DNA of 54,107 nt, from positions 1 to 54,107 of the forward strand of contig NZ_BNDS01000032.1 of NCBI RefSeq assembly GCF_014656545.1. Reading direction: 5' to 3'. Positions within the stretch are counted from its first letter, which is position 1. Each line of letters opens with the position of its first letter. The DNA comes from Neobacillus kokaensis. Lineage in GTDB: Bacteria; Bacillota; Bacilli; Bacillales; Cytobacillaceae. Shown piece by piece: positions 1 through 7,268 of this stretch. A program made the translations under genes and the position numbers. A model generated the notes under the pieces. It was not told where the DNA came from and did not search any database. It saw only the letters and a program-made list of their open reading frames with translations.

Positions 1-340
1 AAGCTCATGATAGTTTTGTTTGTTTTTGATTTTATCGCCATTTTTTACGTTTGGTTCATTAAATTTTCATCTTCAAAAGAGCGAAAGGGAACTAACAAGC
101 ACTAAGGAAGCTCTGTTAACAACCTTAAATGAGCTGGAGTTTGAATACAAAATGGATAAAATTTCTCCTGCTGATTATAAACACTTAAAGAAGCAATATG
201 AAGCAGAGGTTGCCAACATTATGAAAGAAGAAGAGCAGTTAACAATACCAAGTGTTGATTACGATTTAATGGCTGAAGTGGAAAGAGAAATTAATGAGCG
301 AATGATAATCTCCAAAAATAAAAAGGGGGGACAAAAGTGA
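1..340 (+). pseudogene. CcmI-like small membrane/coiled-coil protein, 5' cut and apparently frameshifted
   Basis: Two overlapping frames look like one gene. From base 1 (ATG at 7) one frame reads a hydrophobic helix (IVLFVFDFIAIFYVWFIKF) and a polar start of a coil (SSSKER), then hits a stop at 103-105. The next frame, ending at 340, continues with a coil that contains LNELEFEYKMDKISPADY. Dropping one A of the AAA at 84-86 would join them as ...SSSKERRELTSTKEALL. The coil resembles the N-terminal helix pair of CcmI/NrfG-type cytochrome c maturation proteins (short membrane anchor, then L-x-ELE-x(5-7)-G/K-x-S-x-x-DY). The end overlaps the next gene as GTGA, so translation is coupled. I cannot tell a true broken gene from a sequencing error; the true start may lie before the window. 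A frame opening at a TTG at 20 alone would lack the membrane helix in natural form. Confidence 0.5.
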
Positions 341-1332
341 CGAAGAAAATCGCCATACTCCTCCTTGGATTACTGCTGTCCACATCATACAAGGGGTTAG
401 CAGCAGAAGATCAAAAGATTTTGATTGATATGCATTATCTTGTTATAAGCCCTGCTGAAGATGGATCGACCAATATGATGAACATGGTGAATTACACCAA
501 TAGTTCCAAAAAGGAATATACAGGAGACGGAAAAGGTGAGGCTGTTTTACAAGTAACTCTTCCGCTAGAGGCAAAGGATTTAAATTTCTTAGATAATAAA
601 ATTGCCTTTAAGCAAGTGGACAAGGGCTTTATTACAACAACGCCTATCCCCGCGAACCAAACAATGGTCCTTCCGTATAGCTATCGCATGCCTAAGGATA
701 AGGAAATTAGGCTTTCGGTCGACTATCCAGTGAAGACGATGCAAATCCTTGTCCCGGAAGGAAGAGGAAGTATTGAAGTTAAGGGGATTCAATCGATAAA
801 TCAAGGTTTTTTCAAATTTGAAGATCAAAATTATTGGGGATACAGCATTGAGGGAATAAAGGCAAAACAAGCCTTTACGATTGTCTATAACAAAAATGTA
901 CAGCCTGCCGCCGATAGCGGGAAACAACTGCAGGCTGAGAACGTCATAGAAGGTAATAATGCTGTTACTCATACCGCGCCGGCTTTCCATAACCCAGGTC
1001 ATTTAAGGATGTGGGCCCAGTCGCCATTACACCGGTTTAATCCGCATGTGTTTTTAATTATTATAGGTTCGGTCATTATAGCGGGCATTTCCTATTATGC
1101 CTATTTTAGGCGCAAAGCACGTTTAGAGGAAGAAAAACTTGGGGCAGATAAGGAAGAAAAAACCTTTAAATTATTGATGACAAAGCAAAAGACGATTATG
1201 GATAAAATCATTGAACTGGAAGAAACCTTTGGGAATGGGAAACTATCCGAAGCTGAATATCAAGCGAGGCTTGATGCCTATAAACAACATTTAATTCAGG
1301 TGAAATTAAGGATAAGAGATTTCATTGATTAG
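337..1332 (+). CDS. Secreted/membrane protein of unknown function with CcmI-like cytoplasmic tail
   Basis: 331 aa, GTG start overlapping the previous stop (GTGA), preceded by a strong AAAAAGGGGGG site. Seen: a signal peptide (residues 1-22, ...LLSTSYKGLAA), a beta-rich extracellular region (about 25-190), a linker, one membrane helix (about 237-256, VFLIIIGSVIIAGISYYAYF), basic residues, and a charged cytoplasmic coil to the end. The tail motif IIELEETFGNGKLSEAEYQA matches the coil of the preceding gene and the CcmI N-domain style. The ectodomain has no motif I recognise; it lacks haem-binding CXXCH and cysteines. Its place directly before ccmA suggests a role in cytochrome c or haem handling, perhaps as a periplasm-facing partner or scaffold. 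Function is not assigned. Confidence 0.75.
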   Translation: MTKKIAILLLGLLLSTSYKGLAAEDQKILIDMHYLVISPAEDGSTNMMNMVNYTNSSKKEYTGDGKGEAVLQVTLPLEAKDLNFLDNKIAFKQVDKGFITTTPIPANQTMVLPYSYRMPKDKEIRLSVDYPVKTMQILVPEGRGSIEVKGIQSINQGFFKFEDQNYWGYSIEGIKAKQAFTIVYNKNVQPAADSGKQLQAENVIEGNNAVTHTAPAFHNPGHLRMWAQSPLHRFNPHVFLIIIGSVIIAGISYYAYFRRKARLEEEKLGADKEEKTFKLLMTKQKTIMDKIIELEETFGNGKLSEAEYQARLDAYKQHLIQVKLRIRDFID

Positions 1333-1353
1333 CATCGGTTGGGAGGGAAGTAA

Positions 1354-2058
1354 ATGATTGAAATCAAGAAATTGACAAAGCAGGCTGATAACAAGCTGAT
1401 TTTACGCGGTATTGACCTATCCATCCTTAAAGGAGAAACAGTAGCCATCTTGGGACCGAACGGAGCGGGAAAAAGTACGCTGCTAAAAGTGCTGGCTTCC
1501 TTAATTAAACCGACGGCAGGCTCCGTTAAAATTAATGGTTTAGAACTAAAGAAAAATCAGCTTGAAATCAAAAGAATGCTGGGATACCTGCCCCATTCCA
1601 GCCTGCTTTATGATCATTATTCACCACTGGAAAATCTCGTTTTCTTCGGAAATATATATGGGGCTACCGAGGTGGAACAACGGGCTGTAAGGCTGGTGAA
1701 AGAGGTAGGCCTATCCTTTTTTTTAAATGAACCAGTAAAGAACTTTTCCCGCGGAATGATTCAAAGAATCGCTATCGCAAGGGCAATTATCCATGAACCT
1801 GAAGTCCTTCTGTTGGATGAACCGCATACTGGTTTGGATCAAGGAGCCATATCAATTCTAAACAATGTGATTCTCTCAATGAAAGGAAAGAAGACAACAA
1901 CCTTAATGGTTACTCATGATTTCAAGCAGGCAGCTGAAATTTGCGACCGGATTATCATTATGAAAAATGGCAGGATTGCTGATGACTTTTACATTGAAAA
2001 TCAAAACATTGGGTTCGTATCTAAAAAATATCAGCTGCAGGTGGAGGGGGCGTCATGA
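1354..2058 (+). CDS. ccmA: ABC transporter ATP-binding protein, CcmA type
   Basis: 234 aa, ATG behind GGGAGGGAAGTAA. A single ABC ATPase domain: Walker A GPNGAGKSTLL (about residues 31-41), a signature region of the SRGM type (NFSRGMIQRIAIARA) instead of LSGGQ, Walker B VLLLDEP and an H-loop MVTHD. The FSRGM variant is common in CcmA and related exporters. In System I, CcmA hydrolyses ATP in the CcmABCD complex to release haem-loaded CcmE. The next gene overlaps it by ATGA and encodes a CcmB-like permease, then come CcmC and CcmD, which makes CcmA more likely than a drug or sodium exporter. A NosF-type ATPase is an alternative if the unseen upstream region holds nos genes. Confidence 0.8.
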   Translation: MIEIKKLTKQADNKLILRGIDLSILKGETVAILGPNGAGKSTLLKVLASLIKPTAGSVKINGLELKKNQLEIKRMLGYLPHSSLLYDHYSPLENLVFFGNIYGATEVEQRAVRLVKEVGLSFFLNEPVKNFSRGMIQRIAIARAIIHEPEVLLLDEPHTGLDQGAISILNNVILSMKGKKTTTLMVTHDFKQAAEICDRIIIMKNGRIADDFYIENQNIGFVSKKYQLQVEGAS

Positions 2059-2735
2059 ATCTCCTTCGCACAGCCGTCCTGCTAGCAAAAAAAGATTTGT
2101 ATTCTGAGTTAAAAACTAAACAAATCCTGGTAACCCAAATTATTTTTGCTGCTCTTGTCATTGTTGTATTCAGCTTTGCTTTTGACCCGGCTAATAACAC
2201 GACCAAAGCTGTCATTCCCGGTGTTATCTGGGTGATTATTGTATTTGCAGGAATTTTAGGTCTAAACCGTTCGTTTATTTCAGAACAGCGAAATGATACG
2301 ATGCAGGGTCTTTTGGCTGCACCAATGGAAGCTGCGAGTATCTATCTAGGGAAGTTTCTTGCTAACTTTATGATGATCCTGGTGGTTGAAATTATTTCGA
2401 TTCCGTTTTTATTTTTATTATTTGATTTTAAATTTCTTGGAAGCCTGCCCTATTTTCTAATTGTAATCTTCCTTGGCAGCTTTGGGTTTGTTGCTATTGG
2501 TACGTTTTTAGCGGCACTGGCAGCCAATTCAAAAAGCAGTGAAATGCTGTTGCCGTTACTGCTTTTTCCGATAACAACCCCAATTTTAATAGGAGTTGTA
2601 CAAGCTACGAGAATTATTCTGACGAACATGGAGAAGCTTGCTAGCGCCTTAGCGTGGATCCAATTAATTACAGCTTATGATGTAATCTTTTTTGTTGTTT
2701 GTTTCCTATTAATTGATTATGTTCTGGAGGTATAA
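2055..2735 (+). CDS. ccmB: Haem exporter permease, CcmB type
   Basis: 226 aa, overlapping ccmA by four bases (ATGA) with GGAGGGGG just upstream. It is very hydrophobic with about six membrane helices. The opening (AVLLAKKDLYSELKTKQIL) and the FISEQRNDTMQGLLAAPMEA region after the first two helices are typical of CcmB, whose family is about 220 aa long. It is the membrane half of the CcmAB exporter. Its order between ccmA and ccmC supports the call. The transported substrate of this family is debated: haem itself or energy coupling for holo-CcmE release. Confidence 0.85.
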   Translation: MNLLRTAVLLAKKDLYSELKTKQILVTQIIFAALVIVVFSFAFDPANNTTKAVIPGVIWVIIVFAGILGLNRSFISEQRNDTMQGLLAAPMEAASIYLGKFLANFMMILVVEIISIPFLFLLFDFKFLGSLPYFLIVIFLGSFGFVAIGTFLAALAANSKSSEMLLPLLLFPITTPILIGVVQATRIILTNMEKLASALAWIQLITAYDVIFFVVCFLLIDYVLEV

Positions 2736-2738
2736 GCG

Positions 2739-3500
2739 ATGAGTATGAATCTCAAACGCGAAAAAACGGCGCTTCCCGTTATCCCAACGGAGAGTGCCGG
2801 CAGTGCTAATTTATCCAATTTATTGTTTGGCGCAACGGTTGTTTCGATGCTGGTTTCCCTTTATTTCATCTTTATCTATGCGGCGGAAGAAAAAACAATG
2901 TATGCAGCCCAGAAAATCTTTTATTTCCATGTAAGCTCCGCCTGGCTTGCATTCATGGCGTTTTTTGTAACCTTTTTGTTTAGTATTTTGTTTTTAATCA
3001 AACGAAAACGAATTTATGATACGTATGCTTATGTTTCCGCTGAGATTGGTGTTGTGTTTACGATAATTGTGTTAACGACAGGTCCCATCTGGGCAAGGTC
3101 GGCTTGGAATACTTGGTGGGTATGGGAACCGCGCTTAATAACGACGCTAATATTATTCTTTATCTACATTGCTTATATCATGATTCGGCAAATGGATGGG
3201 GTTTGGGATAAAAAGGCAAGGCTGGCGGCCGTATTTGGAATCATCGGGTTTGCTGACGTGCCAATTGTCTTCTTTGCAATTCGCTGGTGGCAGACAAAAT
3301 TCCATCCAATCGTATTTGGTGAGGGTCCTTCGCAAAAAGGGGGCGGAATTGAGGATACGATGCTTGTGGCATTGCTGGTGACAATAACAGCCTTCACGAT
3401 TCTTTATTCATACTTGCTCCGAAAGGGAGTGTCGTTTGAGAAAATGAGACTGTCGGTAGATCAGCATAAAGAAAAATTAAGAGCGAAAATGGGGGAATAA
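2739..3500 (+). CDS. ccmC: Cytochrome c maturation protein CcmC (haem-handling membrane protein)
   Basis: 253 aa, ATG at 2739 after CTGGAGG. Six membrane helices are visible. The tryptophan-rich WWD-type motif reads SAWNTWWVWEPRLITTLIL (about residues 126-144), with E in place of the usual D of WVWD. Histidines before and after this region (FYFHVSSAW near residue 67 and KFHPIVFGEG near residue 187) fit the conserved axial pair in CcmC. CcmC binds haem on the outer face and passes it to CcmE. B. subtilis normally uses the ResB/ResC System II, whose ResC also has a WWD motif; the length, six helices and ccmA-ccmB-ccmD neighbours favour CcmC. Confidence 0.88.
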   Translation: MSMNLKREKTALPVIPTESAGSANLSNLLFGATVVSMLVSLYFIFIYAAEEKTMYAAQKIFYFHVSSAWLAFMAFFVTFLFSILFLIKRKRIYDTYAYVSAEIGVVFTIIVLTTGPIWARSAWNTWWVWEPRLITTLILFFIYIAYIMIRQMDGVWDKKARLAAVFGIIGFADVPIVFFAIRWWQTKFHPIVFGEGPSQKGGGIEDTMLVALLVTITAFTILYSYLLRKGVSFEKMRLSVDQHKEKLRAKMGE

Positions 3501-3503
3501 ACA

Positions 3504-3635
3504 ATGAATTACGAATATATGTTAGGTGCTTACTCTGTTGCATGGGTGGTCATTTTTGCTTACATGTTTATTTTAGGAAAAAGGCATGACAAACTCAAAA
3601 AGGAAATTGAATTTTTAAAGCAAATGGATCAATAG
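3504..3635 (+). CDS. ccmD: CcmD-like small membrane protein (43 aa)
   Basis: A 43-aa gene starting at ATG 3504, three bases after the ccmC stop, with GGGGG overlapping the ccmC end as ribosome binding site. The sequence has one membrane helix (AYSVAWVVIFAYMFIL) followed by a basic, coiled tail (GKRHDKLKKEIEFLK). This is the CcmD plan: an aromatic N-terminus, one helix, and a charged cytoplasmic tail. CcmD stabilises the CcmC-CcmE interaction in the CcmABCD complex. Such small proteins are poorly conserved in sequence, so the call rests mostly on position and topology. Confidence 0.75.
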   Translation: MNYEYMLGAYSVAWVVIFAYMFILGKRHDKLKKEIEFLKQMDQ

Positions 3636-3669
3636 TTGAATGCGGCTACTTAAGATAGGAGGTTTGAAC

Positions 3670-4179
3670 GTGAACCAAAGGGTTATCAAATCATTCGTGA
3701 TGATTCTAATCATATCAATGTTCGGCTTTTTTGGTTATAGTTTGGTCACCAAGGGTGAGCATACTGATATTGGCGATCAAGCTTATAATTTTGAACTCCC
3801 AAATATCGAAGGAGGTACAACAAAGCTTTCTGAATATAAAGGGAAAGTGGTCATCTTGAATTATTTTGCTACCTGGTGTAAACCATGTAAGGACGAATTC
3901 CCGGAGCTAGCGGCTTTTCAAAAGGATTACGGTGACAAATATCCCCTTCTGATGATCAACCGTGGTGAAACTATCGATAAAGTTAATAAAGTGACAAAGA
4001 ATAATCGAGAAGACATGAATTATTTATTTGATTACAATGCCAAGGTTTCAAAACGATTTAATGTAACCGGACAGCCTGAAACATTTGTGATTGATAAAAA
4101 AGGAGTTATTCGCGAGCACTATAATGGCGCAGTAACCGAAATGCAGCTATATAAATGGGTGAAGAAATATGATGATTGA
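3670..4179 (+). CDS. Membrane-anchored thiol-disulfide oxidoreductase (ResA/CcmG-like)
   Basis: 169 aa from a GTG placed seven bases after TAGGAGG (3656-3662); an earlier ATG at 3640 has no such site. An N-terminal anchor (about residues 7-25) is followed by a TlpA/AhpC-TSA thioredoxin fold. The active site is CKPC at residues 70-73 in NYFATWCKPCKDE, and the cis-proline loop is GQPETFVIDKKG. ResA and CcmG reduce apocytochrome c haem-binding cysteines. Position at the end of the ccm cluster supports this job. It ends in a strong inverted repeat. Sequence alone does not separate a ResA from a CcmG role. Confidence 0.85.
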   Translation: MNQRVIKSFVMILIISMFGFFGYSLVTKGEHTDIGDQAYNFELPNIEGGTTKLSEYKGKVVILNYFATWCKPCKDEFPELAAFQKDYGDKYPLLMINRGETIDKVNKVTKNNREDMNYLFDYNAKVSKRFNVTGQPETFVIDKKGVIREHYNGAVTEMQLYKWVKKYDD

Positions 4180-4196
4180 ACCAATTTGGTTCAATC
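4174..4196 (+). terminator. Perfect 10-bp inverted repeat at the end of the thioredoxin gene
   Basis: GATTGAACCA and TGGTTCAATC flank a three-base loop and overlap the stop codon at 4177-4179. No T tract follows, so a terminator is possible but not typical. Confidence 0.4.
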
Positions 4197-4207
4197 TAGG
4201 AAAAGGG

Positions 4208-4288
4208 GCGGAGCGTCGCACCAGTCTAGTTGGTTTAATCTTAAGTAAGTTAAAGAAAATACCAAAATAGACTGGTGGGGTTTAGCTC
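4208..4288. repeat. Long imperfect hairpin between two convergent genes
   Basis: CACCAGTCTA (4219-4228) pairs exactly with TAGACTGGTG (4268-4277); GAGC (4211-4214) pairs with GCTC (4285-4288) outside it. The 110 bases between the thioredoxin gene and the convergent SIMPL gene hold this and the shorter repeat at 4174-4196. It may stop transcription from either side. Confidence 0.45.
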
Positions 4289-4291
4289 TGC

Positions 4292-4969
4292 TCACACCAC
4301 CCTTGGTGTATATTGGAATTCCGCCAATATAGAAGCTTTGACCTGAATTTGTCCAGGTTCAAATGGAGTAGAACTAATACCTTTAACAAGTGTTTCAGGA
4401 TAGTTTGAAAGGGGGTGAACAGTTGTACCGCTTTCGATAATTAAACGCGGTGTCGGATTTAAGTGTACCTTCAGTGCTGCAGCCAATGTTTTTGCTTTTT
4501 CAATGCTATCAGTAAGGGCTAATGTTAGTGCCTGTTTATAGAAATGCTCTTTATTTTCAACAGAGAATTGAACGTTAGAGACATAATTTATTCCACTCTT
4601 GACGGCTTCATCGACCACTTTACCAACCCCTGCTAAATCGTCTATTTTCACTTTTAGTATATTTGTCACTTTATAACCCCTGAAAATTTGCTTTCCTTCA
4701 ATATAGTCATAATCAGAATCTATTCGGTAATCAAATGTTTTAATCCGCTCATGGCCGATTCCTTGAGAAACAAGCGAGTTAATGACATTTGTGCTTTTTA
4801 CGGAATTTTCCTTCTGGGCAGCAATTAATTCCTTGCTCTCTGTAATCACGCCTAAATTTACCGAAGCGGAATCGGGGCGTACATCCACTACTCCTTCTCC
4901 ATTTACTTTCATCACATTCCACTTTAGACTAGGCAGTCCATTTTGACCTTGCAGCTGATAATTGTACAA
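4292..4969 (-). CDS. SIMPL-domain (DUF541) protein
   Basis: 225 aa, ATG after AAGGGGAGAAGG on the minus strand. The sequence fits the SIMPL/YggE family: an early GEGVVDVRPDSASVNLGV strand pair, a central TFDYRIDSDYDY region, GYKVTNILKVKI, a LALTDSIEKAKTLAAAL helix and a terminal VKASILAEFQY strand. The family is typically 200-240 aa, forms oligomeric assemblies and is tied to stress responses, but no enzymatic role is known. There is no signal peptide here, unlike many family members. It faces the ccm cluster and is divergent from spoIIIA. Confidence 0.85.
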   Translation of the reverse strand: MYNYQLQGQNGLPSLKWNVMKVNGEGVVDVRPDSASVNLGVITESKELIAAQKENSVKSTNVINSLVSQGIGHERIKTFDYRIDSDYDYIEGKQIFRGYKVTNILKVKIDDLAGVGKVVDEAVKSGINYVSNVQFSVENKEHFYKQALTLALTDSIEKAKTLAAALKVHLNPTPRLIIESGTTVHPLSNYPETLVKGISSTPFEPGQIQVKASILAEFQYTPRVV

Positions 4970-5114
4970 AACCTTCTCCCCTTAACTAGACTTTTTTTCT
5001 ATAGATTACGGCTGGTAAAAGTAAATGTTCCTCTGCTTATACGATTTTTTTGAATAGAGTCTAGTAAAAATAAATAAAAAATAGATTTAAACTTATATTT
5101 TGCCAGATTAGAAA

Positions 5115-5145
5115 GTCATAATGTGTCCATTGGGGCATACATTTT
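5115..5145 (+). promoter_or_regulatory. Sigma-E promoter of the spoIIIA operon
   Basis: A perfect -10 element CATACATT (5136-5143; consensus CATACANT) is preceded by TCATAAT (5116-5122; six of seven against KMATATT) with a 13-base spacer. The spoIIIA operon is a known sigma-E target, which supports the call. Confidence 0.75.
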
Positions 5146-5181
5146 AATTAATGAGACAGGCTGGAAGAGGGGGAAAATGCA

Positions 5182-6105
5182 GTGGAAATGATTTTGAACT
5201 TTTTACCTAAGACGATTGCCGACCAAATCAATCAAATCCCTCCTTACGTAAAAGAAGAACTGGAAGAGATTCGTATCCGAATCAATCGGCCAATTGAACT
5301 GACAGCGAAGGGGGCGCCAAGATTCCTGTCATATATTATTCAGCCGGAAGATGCCTTTCATCTAATGAATAAAATCAGCCACTTCTCGATTTATACACTA
5401 GAAGAGGAACTTAAGCGAGGCTATATCACAGTTTCTGGAGGACATCGAATTGGACTAGCTGGCAAAGTGATTTTAGAATCCGGTAAAGTCAAGGCGATTC
5501 GGGATATTTCATCTTTTAATATTCGTATTGCCAGAGAGAAAATTGGGATTGCGCAGCCTATTATTCCTTATATTTTTCAAGGGAAATGGATGAATACGAT
5601 GGTAATTGGCCCGCCGCAAACAGGAAAAACAACGTTACTACGCGATATTGCCAGAATCATATCGGACGGAAACGAGACAAACGGAATTCCCGCTAAAAAG
5701 GTTGGGATTGTCGATGAGCGAAGTGAGATTGCTGGTTGTATAAATGGAATACCGCAATTGACCTTCGGGGTCCGGGTAGATGTATTGGATGCCTGTCCAA
5801 AGGCAGAAGGTATGATGATGATGATTCGCTCGATGAGCCCCGATGTTTTGATTGTCGATGAGATTGGCCGTAAAGAAGATGCTGAAGCGATTCGAGAGGC
5901 TGTTCATGCAGGGATTAACTTGATGATGACAACTCATGGGTCAAGCGTCGAGGAAATCAGCAAGCGGCCATCATTAAAGGAAATTATCCAACAAAGAATT
6001 TTTGAGAGATATGTTGTCCTAAGCCGCAAAGCAGGTCCAGGTACAATTACTCATATATTAGATGGGACTGGACGAGAAATAAAGGATAAAGTGAGCGTGA
6101 CATAG
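5182..6105 (+). CDS. spoIIIAA: Stage III sporulation protein AA (secretion-type ATPase)
   Basis: 307 aa from GTG 5182, eight bases after AGAGGGGG; the in-frame ATG at 5188 is too far. Walker A is GPPQTGKT (residues 143-150), followed by LLRDIARI, a DERSEI motif and a Walker B LIVDEIG. It is the ATPase of the SpoIIIA-SpoIIQ channel (feeding tube) in the mother cell, related to type II/IV secretion ATPases, and is needed for sigma-G activity in the forespore. The length matches the family. First gene of an eight-gene operon. Confidence 0.97.
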   Translation: MEMILNFLPKTIADQINQIPPYVKEELEEIRIRINRPIELTAKGAPRFLSYIIQPEDAFHLMNKISHFSIYTLEEELKRGYITVSGGHRIGLAGKVILESGKVKAIRDISSFNIRIAREKIGIAQPIIPYIFQGKWMNTMVIGPPQTGKTTLLRDIARIISDGNETNGIPAKKVGIVDERSEIAGCINGIPQLTFGVRVDVLDACPKAEGMMMMIRSMSPDVLIVDEIGRKEDAEAIREAVHAGINLMMTTHGSSVEEISKRPSLKEIIQQRIFERYVVLSRKAGPGTITHILDGTGREIKDKVSVT

Positions 6106-6621
6106 ATGGTAAAGCTGATAGGTGCCGTATTTATAATTGTTGCTACCACTGTTATCGGCTTTGAAGCCTCAAGGCACTTAAGTGACCGGCCGCAGCAGCT
6201 TCGTTCTTTACGGTCAGCGCTGCAATCACTTGAAGCAGAGATTATGTATGGCCATACCCCATTGCATGAAGCCGCCAGAAGGCTTTCAGCTCAGCTATCA
6301 AAGCCGCTGTCAAATTTTTTCGATAGTTTTGCCAAGAAACTAACTGATACGGAAACAACTGTAAATGAAGCATGGGAAACTAGTTTACGAGAGGTTTGGA
6401 AATCAACTGCATTAAAAAAAGGCGAGTTTGAAATTATGAAGCAGTTTGGGGAAACTCTAGGCCGCCATGATCGCTTTTCCCAGCAGAAGCATATCATGTT
6501 GACTCTTTCCCACCTTGAAAGAGAAGAAGCAAATGCCATACAAGCGCAAATGAAATACGAAAAAATGGTAAAGAGCCTTGGATTCTTGTCAGGCTTGTTA
6601 CTGATTATTTTATTATTTTAG
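6106..6621 (+). CDS. spoIIIAB: Stage III sporulation protein AB
   Basis: 171 aa, ATG directly after the spoIIIAA stop (TAGATG), so probably translationally coupled. It has an N-terminal hydrophobic helix (IGAVFIIVATTVIGF), a long soluble helical domain (RQQLRSLRSALQSLEAEI-like heptads, TPLHEAARRLS), and a C-terminal membrane helix (LGFLSGLLLIILLF). This is the plan of SpoIIIAB, a type II secretion GspF-like component of the SpoIIIA complex in the mother-cell membrane. Confidence 0.95.
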   Translation: MVKLIGAVFIIVATTVIGFEASRHLSDRPQQLRSLRSALQSLEAEIMYGHTPLHEAARRLSAQLSKPLSNFFDSFAKKLTDTETTVNEAWETSLREVWKSTALKKGEFEIMKQFGETLGRHDRFSQQKHIMLTLSHLEREEANAIQAQMKYEKMVKSLGFLSGLLLIILLF

Positions 6622-6632
6622 GGGGAAAAGCA

Positions 6633-6836
6633 ATGGGTTTAGAAGTAGATATTATTTTTAAAATTGCAGGGGTAGGAATCGTGGTCGCCTTTTTGCATAC
6701 GGTTCTTGATCAAGTAGGGAAAAAAGAATACGCACAGTGGGTAACGCTGTTTGGGTTTATTTATATCTTGTTCCAGGTAGCTTCCATCGTGGATGACCTC
6801 TTCCAAAAAATAAAATCTGTATTTTTGTTTCAATAG
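6633..6836 (+). CDS. spoIIIAC: Stage III sporulation protein AC
   Basis: 67 aa, ATG behind AGGGGGAAAAGC. It is almost entirely two membrane helices joined by a short loop (VGKKEYAQWVTLFGF). The length and the third position in the operon match SpoIIIAC, a small membrane component of the SpoIIIA channel related to SpoIIIAD. Confidence 0.95.
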   Translation: MGLEVDIIFKIAGVGIVVAFLHTVLDQVGKKEYAQWVTLFGFIYILFQVASIVDDLFQKIKSVFLFQ

Positions 6837-6852
6837 AAAGGGGGGCTTTGCC

Positions 6853-7242
6853 ATTGAAATTATAAAAATAGTTGGAGTAGCCCTCATCGCCACCTTTTTA
6901 GCCTTAATTATAAAAGAGCAAAAACCAAATTTCGCCTTCTTGCTGACTGTTTTTGTCGGCTGTGTGATTTTTCTCTTTTTAGTGGACAAGATCTTTGAAA
7001 TTATTCATATGCTTGAGAGGCTGGCGGTAAATGCCAAAGTTAATCTTGTTTATATAGAAACAATTCTTAAAATTATTGGGATCGCCTATATTGCTGAGTT
7101 TGCTGTCCAGATTACGAAAGATGCCGGACAAGGAGCGATTGCTTCTAAAATCGAATTAGCAGGAAAGGTCATAATTCTTGCAATGGCAATTCCGATTTTA
7201 ACTGTATTGATTGAAACCATTATCAAACTTATTCCGAGCTAA
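6853..7242 (+). CDS. spoIIIAD: Stage III sporulation protein AD, with an apparent ATT start codon
   Basis: 129 aa if translation starts at ATT 6853. The frame from here reads (M)EIIKIVGVALIATFLAL, then KEQKPNFAFLL, matching the usual N-terminus of SpoIIIAD. A strong AAAGGGGGG site (6837-6845) ends seven bases before this ATT. No ATG, GTG or TTG occurs in this frame until TTG 6940, which would remove the first 29 residues and a membrane helix. The ETILKIIGIAYIAEF and GAIASKIELAGK blocks are highly conserved in the family. Three or four membrane helices. An unseen sequencing error at the start codon is the main alternative. Confidence 0.9.
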   Translation: MEIIKIVGVALIATFLALIIKEQKPNFAFLLTVFVGCVIFLFLVDKIFEIIHMLERLAVNAKVNLVYIETILKIIGIAYIAEFAVQITKDAGQGAIASKIELAGKVIILAMAIPILTVLIETIIKLIPS

Positions 7243-7268
7243 TTACCGTCCTAAATGGGGTGTGAAAA

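Noticed and set aside
6639..6989. Minus-strand ORF opposite spoIIIAC/spoIIIAD
   Set aside because: The plus-strand spoIIIAC and spoIIIAD fully explain this region.
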